Assembly: GCF_028389875.1 (NCBI RefSeq)
Contig: NC_084672.1
Span: 8,916,458-8,980,457, forward strand
Direction: 5' to 3'
Source: Rhea pennata
Taxonomy: Eukaryota > Chordata > Aves > Rheiformes > Rheidae
DNA: 64,000 bases
Shown: piece by piece, positions 28,386 to 37,830 of the stretch
Layout: each line of letters starts with the position of its first letter
How positions within the stretch are numbered: the stretch's first letter is position 1
Translations under genes and position numbers: made by a program
Notes under the pieces: generated by a model
Database searches by the model: none
Told to the model about the DNA's origin: nothing
What the model saw: the letters and a program-made list of their open reading frames with translations, nothing else

Positions 28386-31300
28386 AATCTGTACCTCTCC
28401 TCTAATCATCTGTCCAGCTATCATCACAAGAAACCCAGGAAGTGCTTCTCCACTGGTGAGCCTCTGCCAGTGGGAAGCAGCTCAGGACGCAGGAGAACTG
28501 CATTAACTAAAGACAGAAGCAGGAGGAGTTAGATGTTGTGCTGCTGGGGAAGTGGATGCTAGAGAAGGCCAAGGTTGGCAAGAAGAGCTGGCACCTGAAA
28601 AACGTCCAGGAGCCCTTGTGCTTCCAAACACCCAGCAACCGGGCCAAACAAGAGGGCAGAGGGAAGGACAACTTCCAGCATAATGTATCATCTCTTCAGC
28701 CTGTTAACTGTCTGCTGCCTACCAAAGAAGGACTGTTGAGGTATTTCTATGTATGCCCTTTACAATGAGATTCTATTTTCCTAGAGAAAACCAGGATAGT
28801 AAAGGGCTGGTCACTCTTCTCACCTGTTTCTTTATCTCCTCCATTTCTGTTTGATCTTCTAGATCCTAGGGGACACAAATCAGCCTCTTTCCTACTCTGC
28901 TAGCCTATTCAGAATGGAGAGAGCAGCTCGAGGAAAGCCTTACCTGCCCTAACCTCTAAAGGACTATTAGGAAAGTGTCAGGTGGCCAGGAGATCCCAGG
29001 GCCATGCCGGATGCTAGGCTAGCTGTGGGTGGGTGTGGAATGCCCCTTCCTCCTTCACCAGCATCATCCTCCTGCTAAAAAGCTCTTCTGTACTTATGTT
29101 TCTCTCTCCTAAGTTTAAGTAGTCCTTCTTTGTCCATGGAGGCAAAGCTGAGCCCCTGCTGCCTTCACTGAATTATCTTTTCCCTGAACTTCTCTTTCCC
29201 CACCAACAGTCCCTTACTGCCAGAAGTCTTTTTTGGCTAGGAAGCTAGGAAAGCAATCCTCATTGCTCCTGGACAGGTTGCCAAGGTCGGACAGGCTGCT
29301 CTGCATGTGCAGGCCTGTTCCTGCCTTGTAGCCAACACATGGGTCCTTCTCCATATCAGAGCAGATACAAGGGGTAGTGGTAAGGAGCTGATGTGGTTAA
29401 TGCTGGTGATGTATCTCAGATCCTGGCAGGAATACCATCAGAGGAAAGAAACCAGATTGAAAAACCACTATCCTCTCAAAGGCTTGTCTACCCACTCCAA
29501 AGGCATGGTTCCTCTAGCCCCACTTGCACGGTACATCTACCCAGCAGCCCCAGGAGCAGAGGTGGCCCACCCTTCCCTGGCACGGGTAGGATGGCTGAGT
29601 GATGGGTGAAGCCAGGCCCTGTCCAGCATGGCAAAGTCAAGCCAGCGCTGAACAGGAACCAGTGCAACCAGCACTATGTCATGCACGCTCTGTAGGCAAC
29701 ATTCCAGCTTTTCAGTAATAGGAGACAAAATGAGACTTGTCCAGGCTGGGACTGGAAAATGAGGTATTTTAGAGTCACAGCAGGAATGTGCTGGTGTTAT
29801 TGGAGCCCTCTGCCCACCGCTTGGCTCCCCGGGCAGGCAGGAGGCATTGTTAGCCGGCATTAGCACTCTCGAGGAGTTTACCTGGAATTGCTGATCCAGA
29901 TTCATAAACATGATCGTGTTAATTGGCTGCCGTGGCTGCCGCAGCTGCCTGCTGCTGGCTCCTCCCAGCGCTGGGACTCCACATGCACTCATCTCCTTTC
30001 CCATCCCCAATGTCAAGATGTCTCTATTCCTCCATCCACTTGGACTGAGGATGCTGGAGGTACCAAGGCCAAGAGACAAAGACCCACCTGGAGAATAGAA
30101 AGAGGCAGAGGCTGGATCGGTCAGTAAGCCTGGAGCCGGCTTACATCCGCAGACACACAGTGAACTGCACTAGCTTGGCGTGGCAAAGGAGTATGTTAAA
30201 ACTAAAACACAAATGCCCACTTGAGGGCTTATTTGGTCTTTGTGGGGACTTTGAGGTTTGTAGGAAGTCCTGCAGCCATGGGAAATGGTGACTTGAGGGC
30301 AGGCACCTGGTCTAAAGAGCAACTTTTAGTGTAGGAGCAATGATAGTGTGGCAGGAGTGGGAACAACCATCAGGCTGCTCAGCCCGAGATCAGGCTTGCT
30401 CTTGTCTCTCTTGGAATGGGGCCAATTACTTCTAGTAAATTATTCATCTGACAAATTTAGCCTGTTATTCTATCCATGATCTACTGAGAGTTTTACAGAT
30501 TTCCCTATTATTCGAAATTGTGAAAATACTGCAGAAATCTCTTGGGCTCTGGCATATTCTATATTCATCTTAATTCTTGGCTCATCTGTGACATCCAAAG
30601 CAGTTTCTACCACATGGTGCCAAACTCTCGATGTATAATGAGATAACAAGACCTTGCAGAGATGAGTGACACCTCTGTTCCACACCAGCCTTCCCGTGAG
30701 GAAGCTTGCATGAGGAATCGCAAGATTTGCCCTTTTTACGGTCATGGCCTTCTTGTGCTTTTATAACCAATGAAAGCTCTGGCCTGGTTAAGAGCAGGCA
30801 TGGTGCTGCCAACAAGATGACTGCCCACAATCTGCTCCCATATTTGTTGGTCCTTCTTGCACCATTTCCCTAGTGCAAACTTTGTTGTGCAGATTTTTCC
30901 CTGCAGAAGCAATCTCCTTTTTTCACTGAAGCAGGAGATGACGTAAGAACTATCTACCGATAATCCTGAGCTTATAGCACAGAGGTTAGTGGAACTAGAG
31001 GAGTCCATGGTACTCAGTTGGACCCTTTTAAAGCAATTTTGATTTTTCTCACTTCCATCCCTGAATCTGGGATACAAGAGAAAAATAACACCACTATTCC
31101 CTTGCAGTCAGACCTATCACAGCCCTGTAAAACTGGAAAAAGCTTTTGCCTCCCCCCAACAAGCTTTTAATTGCTTCTACAAAGATTTCTTTGGAACCAT
31201 GAGGGTACAACTAAAACTTAGCACCATCAAGAGGAATCACATGCCTCTTATAAAACGTAGCACCTGGAAAGGAAGATTGCTGAGCAAAGAGTAAGAAAGA

Positions 31301-33095
31301 TGGATGGGTTTATTGTGGACAAGCAATGACTAATCAGGCCTAGGAGTACAACAGCACTGTGTCAGAGGAGAAGCTGCCAGCCATATCCATCAATAAGCAC
31401 AATGTGGTCAAAGTGCATGAATTTCAGCTAGGAGAGTTTAGACGACCTCTTAGGAAAGTTTCTGTGGGCTAGACTCTGTCTGCAGCTATGGGAGCTGCCT
31501 TGGGTTATACTTTGTCCTTCTCCTGCTTTCTCCCAGAGAGAGAGATCAGGTCTCTGAGTAGCTCAGAGAGCTCCCTGTCCCACTGCAGCATGCAAGGAAG
31601 AAGAGCAGCCAGCAACACATCTTTGCCTGCTTGAATCTCCCAGGCCTGGAAAGAGCCTGTTATTGCCAGGTTGGCATTACAAAGCTGTGGTCCTATGACT
31701 CTAGAGCCAGTTTAGTGGTAGAAAATAAGCTGTAGAGGTGCAGGGAAGTCATCAACTTCAAGAGAAATTAAGGGGATGTTTGAACTGATTGCTAAACCAT
31801 TCCCCAGCGGGCTCCCAGAGGTGACTTGACGGAGGAGAGTTTTCTGTAGGAAACAGGTCCTGCACACCTTGGATTCACCATTCCCAGAGAGGACCAAGGA
31901 ACAGCACCCAAGAAACCCCATTCAACAGGTCCAGGATTGCACTTAAATCAGTAAGTCTTGTACACCAACCAGAAATAGTACAGGCAGCACAATCCTCTGT
32001 TAATAAGCATCTGAAGGGCTTTGTTCACTGGAAAACCTGGAATGAGCTTCACTGTGTGAATCTCATGCATTCCTGATCCCCCTGAGTTTCACCCAGCCAG
32101 CTACGTCACCCGGGGAGTACAACTGCCCCAGCCGCGCTGACACCGTGGGAACCGACACGCCGTCTCTCCCGCAGTGCTCTCCTGCTGTGCTTTCAGAGGT
32201 AGGTTTGGTGTCTCACTGCAGTTTCTCCAGGCTTTGCTGGCACTGTGGCCAGCGCCTGGCGTTTGGGAGAAAGGACAAGCTCCCACCTCAGCCTTGGAGC
32301 ACCCCTCACACCTCACCTACATTTTTCTGGCCACAGCCAGAGACAGGCAGATTGATGGAAAGGTCACAAAATGCTAAAATCCTGCGGGCTGCTTCCAAGC
32401 AGGAGCAAAGGGAAGAGGAAGGGAGGGAAAGAAAGAGCACTTGCACCATTTCAGCCTGGGGAAGGGCCGTCACATCCACTTGGCCCCCTCAGAATCCAGG
32501 CTGAGCCAATACCTGACAGTCTCTTATCTACAAGATGAACGTGGCCCTTCCTCATGCCCACTCTTCTGGTGGGAGCTGGTGGTGCTTGCCCTAATCAACT
32601 GGCTATTCTAAATACACAGGCCCTTGGGATGGGGGAGCTGTAAGCTAGTTTGGCATTGCAGCTTGGTCTCCAGCGCCGAGCTCGAGGTGGCTGCAGCATG
32701 CAGAGGTGGTGCTGTGATGCTCAGCTCACAGGGCGCAGAGACCCCCAGCACCCCAAAATCACCACAAGCTGCGTTGCATAGTTTCACCAGAAATAACAAA
32801 AGTGAGCAGAATTTTCTACAAAGAGACCTGCCAGGGCTTCCTAACAAGTTCTGGTGGGACACTTCAAAGACTCTCATTAGGAGGAATTAATTAGCTTAAC
32901 AGCAGGGAAGGAAGCGAGATATGCAAAGCTCAGAGCAACAGATTGAAGGAAAGGGTTTACTAGCCAGAAGAAAAATGTAAAAAGACAAGGAAGAATTAAA
33001 TTACGAGGCGATCTAATTCTTTTAATTCCGAACAGGCAGAACAAGCCCACAGGCGGTTTAAAGGGGAAACAAAAGAGCACAGCGACGACGCTCGT
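28386..33095. other. Unique intergenic DNA upstream of the mir-7/AEN island
   Basis: No recognised gene. A homeodomain-site-rich patch lies at about 29860-29935 (CATTAGCAC, ATTCATAAACATG, GTTAATTGGC). At 30759-30772 the minus strand has ATTGG next to TTATAAAAG, a promoter-like combination without other support. AT-rich DNA around 32880-33050 leads into the CpG island. Confidence 0.4.
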
Positions 33096-33149
33096 CCTGC
33101 ACGCTTAGCACGGGGAAACCACCCTGCACGCTTAGCACGGGGAAACCAC
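33096..33149. repeat. Perfect 27-bp tandem duplication
   Basis: Two identical 27-bp units (beginning CCTGCACGCTTAGCACGG) lie head to tail at 33096-33122 and 33123-33149, at the left edge of the CpG island. Confidence 0.95.
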
Positions 33150-33314
33150 GCCGAGCGGACTCCCCGGGCCCGGGGACAGGCGCTCGGCCCGCCCGGCGCA
33201 AGGCCCGCGCGGGGGCTGCGCGCAGGCTCGGCAAGACGGACCCGCCCCGGCCGCCGCCGGGCACCGCGCTCCTCGCGGCCCCGCGGCGCGGCGCGGCGTG
33301 GACGGACGTCGTGC

Positions 33315-33398
33315 CCGGCCCCCCGTGGAAGACTAGTGATTTTGTTGTTGTATGGCTCGTCTCACCACAACAAGTCACAGTCTGCCCTAGGGCGCCGG
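33315..33398 (-). ncRNA. MIR3529: Antisense hairpin, mir-3529-like
   Basis: Read on the minus strand the same locus folds into a hairpin. Its 5' arm, GGCAGACTGTGACTTGTTGT (33386-33367), corresponds to the reported miR-3529 species, made from the strand opposite mir-7-2 in human and chicken. Expression needs a minus-strand transcript through the island, for which there is no direct sequence proof. Confidence 0.55.
33326..33349 (+). ncRNA. mature miR-7-5p
   Basis: The 24 bases match mature miR-7, which is identical from flies to vertebrates in its 5' portion. The seed is bases 33327-33333. Confidence 0.95.
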
Positions 33399-33790
33399 GC
33401 CCCCGCGGCGAGGCCACTCGGCCGCCCCGCTCCCGCCCTCCCGCCCTCCCGCCCTGGCCGCTGCTTCCGCGGGCCTCGAGGAAGCCGACGCCCGGGCCTG
33501 CGGCGCCGCGGGCAAGAGCGGCCCGCCGGGGACGGGCCCCACAGCCCGGGCACGACGCGGCGCCCGGGGGCCCCGCGCTCCCCCGCTCTCTTCCCGGCGC
33601 TGGGTTTAATTTCTTCCACGACAGCTGCCCCCACCCCACGCCATGCCAGGGGGGCCCTACGGCGAGGGCCCTTACAGGCAGCACCTCTGCCCTACGGGCA
33701 GGGCCGCGCAGGGGGCTGCCCCCTCCTCTGCGGCCTCCTGCCCCATAGCGCCTGCAGGGCCGAGGGGCCCTATAGGCGGCCCACACGGGC

Positions 33791-33852
33791 CGGGGGGGGG
33801 AGGGGGCGGCCCTACAGCCGAGCCCGCGGGGGGGGGGGGGCGGGGGAGGGGG
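33791..33852 (+). other. G-run cluster, likely G-quadruplex
   Basis: Runs of 9, 5, 12, 5 and 5 G lie within about 60 bp on the plus strand, between mir-7 and the AEN leader. This is a strong G-quadruplex candidate and a place where sequence length may be unreliable. Confidence 0.7.
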
Positions 33853-33892
33853 ACGCGCCCCGCGAGCTGCTGGCGTTATGGGCGGGGCCCTT

Positions 33893-33900
33893 ATGCAAAT
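33893..33900 (+). promoter_or_regulatory. Octamer ATGCAAAT in the AEN promoter
   Basis: A perfect POU/octamer element lies 13 bp after a GC box and about 60 bp before the p53-like site. At this distance it fits a core-promoter position for AEN. Confidence 0.55.
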
Positions 33901-34037
33901 CTCGCCGCGCGCGCGGCCAGTGGGAGGGCTCGGGGCGGGGCCCGGGGGCGGGGCCACGGCCGGGCTTGCCCGGGCATGCGAGAGCCGCGGCTTCCGGGGG
34001 AGCCACGCGGGAGCCGGGCCGCGCCGGGCCGCGCCGG
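33900..34037 (+). other. AEN: AEN untranslated exon 1 (5' end approximate)
   Basis: The exon is bounded on the right by CCGG|GTGAGG at 34037/34038. Its start is unknown; the octamer and GC box suggest transcription begins between about 33900 and 33960. An ATG at 33976 has G at -3 and opens a frame that would splice out of phase into exon 2. Confidence 0.5.
33962..33981 (+). promoter_or_regulatory. AEN: p53 response element-like site at the AEN 5' end
   Basis: GGGCTTGCCC followed directly by GGGCATGCGA forms two abutting RRRCWWGYYY half-sites. The first is perfect and the second differs at its last two bases, giving 18 of 20 with no spacer. AEN is a known p53 target in mammals, so the position fits. 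Binding has not been tested. Confidence 0.65.
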
Positions 34038-34460
34038 GTGAGGGGCGTTGGCCCCGGGCGGGGGGCCGGGCAGTGGGGCGAGCAGGCGGCCGGGGCTCAG
34101 GAATGGGGCGGACAGGGGCCTCGGGCCGGGCTGTGGGACAGGCAGGAGGGGCGAGGCCTACTCATCGGGCAGGCAGTGGGCTGGGGCCGGGCCGTGAGGC
34201 AGGCAGGGGCCCGGGGCCGGGCTGTGGAGCAGGTAGGGGCCTGGGGCCAGGCTATGGGGCAGGCAGGGGCCTGGGGCCTAGTCGTGGGGCAGACATGGGG
34301 CTGGGCCCAGGGGTGACAGTTCCCCCCCCCTTTCCTGCCCCTCTCCCCCCGCCCCGGTCGGGGGCCAGGAGGGGTCTGTAGTGGGGTGCGCCAGCACTAG
34401 TCTCTTCTGGGGGGCTGTTGTGGGGCTGTGTGGTGCTAACTCCTGTGTCTGCTCCAGCAG
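34038..34460 (+). other. AEN: AEN intron 1
   Basis: This is a 420-bp GC-rich intron, largely occupied by a 30-bp minisatellite. It ends in TGTGTCTGCTCCAGCAG, a tandem NAGNAG acceptor that starts the exon at 34458 or 34461. Confidence 0.7.
34080..34305. repeat. 30-bp minisatellite in AEN intron 1
   Basis: About seven 30-31 bp units have the form AGGCAGGGGCCTGGGGCC plus a variable GGGCTGTGGGGC-type end. Units start in register at 34171, 34201, 34231, 34261 and 34291. A 30-bp period keeps a frame open, but the array is intronic. Confidence 0.9.
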
Positions 34461-34462
34461 GG

Positions 34463-35155
34463 ATGCCTCCTGGCAAGGGGCAGATGACACCTCTCCTGCC
34501 CCCCCCGAAGGTCCCCATGCTGGCCCCAAAGGGCGCTCAGGCCCCTGCCGCGGAAGGTGGCACCTGTCCCTCGGCACGCAGCTGTCCCCAGATGGCCGCC
34601 GAGGGCCCCAGTTCACCGCAGGGGTGCAACAAGAAGAAGAGCCGCAAGCACCAGAGGTTCTTGGAGCGCAGGGCGCTGCTGGAGCAGAAGGGGCTGCTGA
34701 GACCCCGCAAGCGCCCGGGCAGCCAGGCACCCGCAGCCAGGCTGACGGAGGATACCTGCAGCCCTCCCGTGGTTCCCACTGCGGAACCACAAAGCGGGAA
34801 GGTTGGGAAGCCCAAGCAGGTCCTCTCCCTGTCCGCCTCTCCGGACAGCATAGCCAGGCACCACTCCGTGCTGCTGTCCCAGGATGACAGGGGCAGCTCC
34901 GCCGAGGTGGGGACATCTTCACCACTTCTGCGCCCAGGGAAGTATGTGGCCATCGACTGCGAGATGGTGGGCACCGGCCCTCGGGGGAAGCTGAGCGAGC
35001 TGGCGCGATGCACCATTGTGAACTATGAGGGGGACGTCGTGTATGACAAATACATCCAGCCTGCGTTCCCCATCGTGGACTACCGGACACGCTGGAGTGG
35101 GATCACGAAGCGGCACATGAAGAATGCTATTCCCTTCAGGGCTGCCCAGGCAGAG
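34463..35155 (+). CDS. AEN: AEN coding exon 2 (residues 1-231)
   Basis: The exon begins two bases after the AG at 34459-34460 and ends GCAGAG|GTGAAA. It carries the basic nuclear-targeting cluster and the first exonuclease motif (D165, E167). Read-through of the following intron would give an unrelated tail ending at 35410. Confidence 0.93.
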
Positions 35156-36822
35156 GTGAAATGGGAGGTGCAAGTCTTGGGGGGGAAGAGGCAGGGTAAT
35201 CACACAGCCCTAGGGTGGGCTTTGCGGCATTCCCTCCTGGGGTCACCCTGTCCCAACAGCTTTTTACCAGTATTCAGACAGTCACATAGTATGTCCCATC
35301 TCTGTGCCTGTGCCTCCTTCTGGTCCCTCTCATGGTGGGGGGACTTCAAAATGGTGCTACTTGGCTTACATATACTGCCAGCCCCTCAGGATTTTGGCAG
35401 GAGGCTCTGAACTCCTGCAAACAAGCCCCAGGCAAACAGCAACAGCCCCTTCTACTGGACTGTGTCCTTGGGAGGGAGTTAGAAATAATCAGTGAAGCTC
35501 TGCCATAACTGAGTCCCATTGCTTTGTAAAAAAGTTATCATTAATTTAATATTTAATTTAAAATGGTAACATTATGAGGTCTTTTATTAAAAAAAAAATA
35601 AAAAAGCTGCTTGTTATCTGCCAGAGAGAAACTGGGATATGAGGAAACCTATGCTGAGCTGCTCTTATATAGAGACACAAGCACAGGACTATGAGTCACC
35701 TAAGCCTTGCCCGAGGTTGGTTTGCTGTAGCTGAGCCTCCGTTCCCTCAGGCTTTAAGCAGTGCACTATGTACCTGCTGTGTGCTGCTGTGGACTTGAGT
35801 AACATTGTGAATTGGGACCAGCTGGTTGCCACTCAGTTCTGGGATCCTAAAAGATTAGAACTGAAGAAACTAAATTTAATGCAAAATGGCTTAATTTATA
35901 CTTAATCTGTGTTTGTTTTGCTGTTACCACCTGTGTGATGCTATCTGACACTTTCAGATCCTGAAGATCTTGAAAGACAAGATTGTGGTAGGACATGCCA
36001 TCCACAACGACTTCCAAGCCCTGAAATACTTCCATCCAAAAGACAAGACCCGAGACACTAGCCGGATCCCTTTGCTGAACCAGAAGGCAGGATTCCCTGT
36101 CAAAGTCAATGCCTCTCTCAAGAGCTTGGCCAAGCACCTGCTCCACAAAAAGATCCAGGTGAGCACCTGCATCTACGAGGGGACGACAGATTGTGTGACT
36201 AGCAGGTTGCATGAGACTCAGCCTCTGTGAGTGCTCTAGAAATCTTGAGATGGGGCAGTCCTCAGTTTTGTTGTGGGCCTCTTTAATCAGTCTAGTTCCC
36301 CCCATCTACGCATGGTGCTATCCATGAGGCAGAGACAGAGCTTGTTCGTCCTATGCTTCCTCCATCTATAATCAAGTCAGGGGAGACCAGCCTTTGTAGC
36401 AGAGCTGCTGTTAAGCATCTCAGTAAAGCAGGGACAGGACTTGCATCTTTCAGGATGTGGTGATGAGAAATGCATACATCTCTCTGTATAAGGCTGGATC
36501 AGACCCTTGCTGTCTCTGTAACCCCCAGCAGTTGTGTTTATGAGCAAGTTGGTAGCATGGCTTGTAGGATTTTTGCCAGCCCCTCCTTCTAATGCGTCTT
36601 TTTCACCTTTGCTCTCAGATCGGCCGCAAAGGACACTCATCGGTGGAGGATGCGCAGACAACCATGGAGCTTTACAGACTGGTGGAGGTGCAGTGGGAGA
36701 AGGAGCTGGCCAGCAGCCTGCCCCCAAGGGCCCCCAGCCCTGTCGCAGACAGCAGCACGGACAGTGACCAGTACATGGATGACCAGTACTGGCCCACACA
36801 CCTGAACATAGATAGCCTGTGA
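34463..36822 (+). CDS. AEN: AEN, apoptosis-enhancing nuclease (three coding exons, 365 aa)
   Basis: Joining 34463-35155, 35958-36158 and 36619-36822 gives 365 codons plus stop, with every junction in phase 0. The product is a DEDDh 3'-5' exonuclease of the ISG20/REXO4 family. D165 and E167 are in [12 protein letters not shown]249 is in HNDFQALKY, and H304 and D309 are in [19 protein letters not shown] basic cluster [10 protein letters not shown] at 57-66 fits a nuclear or nucleolar signal, and the region 70-155 is low-complexity. The mammalian protein digests nucleic acid in p53-driven apoptosis. The human form is 325 residues; the extra length here lies in the N-terminal linker. The tail [16 protein letters not shown] matches the AEN, not ISG20, C-terminus. 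The start is the first ATG after the acceptor. Confidence 0.95.
35156..35957 (+). other. AEN: AEN intron 2
   Basis: This is an 802-bp intron, GTGAAA to CTTTCAG, with an A-rich tract at 35588-35605 and an AT-rich TTAATTTAATATTTAATTTA patch just before it. I see no other feature. Confidence 0.9.
35958..36158 (+). CDS. AEN: AEN coding exon 3 (residues 232-298)
   Basis: The exon is 201 bp in phase 0 at both ends, from ILKILKDK to LLHKKIQ, with a GTGAGC donor. It holds the second exonuclease motif with D249. Confidence 0.95.
36159..36618 (+). other. AEN: AEN intron 3
   Basis: This is a 460-bp intron, GTGAGC to TTTGCTCTCAG, with no other feature seen. Confidence 0.9.
36619..36822 (+). CDS. AEN: AEN terminal coding exon 4 (residues 299-365)
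   Basis: The exon begins [12 protein letters not shown] with the last exonuclease motif (H304, D309) and ends DSL followed by TGA at 36820-36822. The acidic C-terminal tail with QYMDDQYWP is typical of AEN. Confidence 0.95.
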   Translation: MGRKGHSSVEDAQTTMELYRLVEVQWEKELASSLPPRAPSPVADSSTDSDQYMDDQYWPTHLNIDSL

Positions 36823-36873
36823 AGGGTGACAGCTTCTCCTCTGAGTGTTTTGAGACATCTGGCGCCTTCAGCT

Positions 36874-36879
36874 ATTAAA
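36874..36879 (+). terminator. AEN: AEN polyadenylation signal
   Basis: ATTAAA lies 52 bp after the stop and is followed from about 36894 by a GT-rich element (GGTGCCTGTGTGGTGGTCTG). This predicts cleavage near 36890-36905 and a very short 3' UTR of about 70-80 bases. Later signals giving longer forms cannot be excluded. Confidence 0.75.
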
Positions 36880-36909
36880 GCGGAGGCAGCTGCTGGTGCC
36901 TGTGTGGTG

Positions 36910-37690
36910 GTCTGTGGGGTGCTTCCTTTTCCCAGGGTTGTATCCCAAACACTCTGCCCAGCAGCAGTATCTTAGTGCAGATGGTGACATGGTTGCTTCT
37001 GTTACCAGACTGTGCATAGAGTCCACCATGGGCATGGTGGGCCGCTATGCACCCCTTCTCTCCTGTGCCAGCCTCTCCCTTGGGTACTGGCTGTGGCAGA
37101 CTGTGGGCTTGGCGGTGGTGAACCTTCACCATCCTGTGGGAGGGAGAGCAGGCAGATCCACACTCTGTGGCAGCAGCAGTCCACTGCCTGCTGTTGGAGG
37201 CACCAGAGATCTTGGAGTTGCAAATGGATCTCCTAGCTGTGCCACTTCCCCTTGGTTGCTTTCATTTGGGGAGGAGTACGTTTAGTATGAGGCACAGTTG
37301 CTCTGGGTACCTCAGGGCAGCATCTCCTGAAAACGCTGTCTGCAGCCTCTTGCCATCGGATGAGAGCCTTCTCACAGGAGAGTGCTGTGGCTGGGCCATA
37401 TTGATCTGTCGCCTGGTGCTCTGGGAGGAGTGGGGCTGAGGCGCCAGATGGGAACACTCCCTGTGGGCATGTGATGGCTGGGCTAGGACTGCCAGGGGAC
37501 CTATATGTGATAACCTCAGAGGGCAGGAAGAGGAGCCATCTCTGGTGATGGGCAAGTGACTAGTCTTGCTGGTAATTTCTTACTTCTCTGAATCTGTGGT
37601 GATGAACAGGACCCTGTTGTGACTGTGAAATGGTCAGAAGGAAAAGCTGTGTTTCCTTCTACCTGAACATGCAACCACATGGGCAAGCTG
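36910..37690. other. Intergenic DNA downstream of AEN
   Basis: Unique sequence with no recognised gene or repeat. Confidence 0.5.
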
Positions 37691-37691
37691 C

Positions 37692-37830
37692 AGAATCGTG
37701 GAAGAATTCAGGTTGGCAGGGACTTCTGGAGATCATCTAGTCCATAGTGTACATCACAGCCCTGGTACAGCAGTTCTTTGCTGTCTCGCTGACACCTGAA
37801 AATTACAGACTGTCCAGGGCCAGTTAAACA
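37692..37830 (-). mobile_element. CR1 LINE fragment (3' end, old)
   Basis: GAATCGTGGAAGAATTCAGG at the left, then GGAGATCATCTAGTCCA, is the reverse complement of the CR1 3' untranslated region. The element is therefore on the minus strand with its 3' end at the left. It is short and diverged, and fades out near 37830. Confidence 0.8.

Larger units (their letters stand above)
33313..33400 (+). ncRNA. MIR7-2: mir-7 precursor hairpin (MIR7-2 ortholog by synteny)
   Basis: The 5' arm at 33326-33349 is identical to mature miR-7-5p, with seed GGAAGAC and the GTGATTTTGTTGTT body. The 3' arm at 33368-33386 (CAACAAGTCACAGTCTGCC) pairs with it across a loop of about 18 bases. The lower stem continues with GCCCGGC (33313-33319) against GCCGGGC (33394-33400). 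miR-7 is a neuroendocrine- and brain-enriched microRNA that dampens EGFR/IRS and other signalling transcripts. In mammals MIR7-2 lies just upstream of AEN, the same place and strand as here. The host transcript is not visible, and the miRNA lies about 0.6 kb before the AEN leader. Confidence 0.97.
33150..34040. promoter_or_regulatory. AEN: CpG island holding mir-7 and the AEN promoter
   Basis: About 0.9 kb of extremely CpG-rich DNA spans the mir-7 hairpin and the 5' end of AEN. GC boxes (GGGCGGGG near 33880), an octamer at 33893-33900 and a p53-like element at 33962-33981 lie in its right half, and there is no TATA box. Long frames across it on both strands are composition artefacts. Confidence 0.8.

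Noticed and set aside
28359..28768. Retrocopy with the 27-T tract as its tail
   Set aside because: No recognisable source gene or flanking duplication on the right side.
30480..31080. Possible LTR-like sequence on the minus strand with ATTGG next to TTATAAAAG
   Set aside because: No TG...CA ends, target duplication, primer site or second copy could be identified.
28386..33095. mir-1179, which accompanies MIR7-2 upstream in human
   Set aside because: No matching mature sequence was found on the plus strand; the TTTCATTGGTT on the minus strand near 30770 is only a partial match on the wrong strand.
33058..34381. Long frames of about 300 codons on both strands across the mir-7/AEN island
   Set aside because: Extreme GC content removes stop codons; the frames run through the mir-7 hairpin, G-runs and a minisatellite.
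37665..37690. Second p53-like site (GAACATGCAA, 6-bp gap, GGGCAAGCTG)
   Set aside because: Three mismatches plus a spacer, and it abuts a CR1 fragment; chance is likely.
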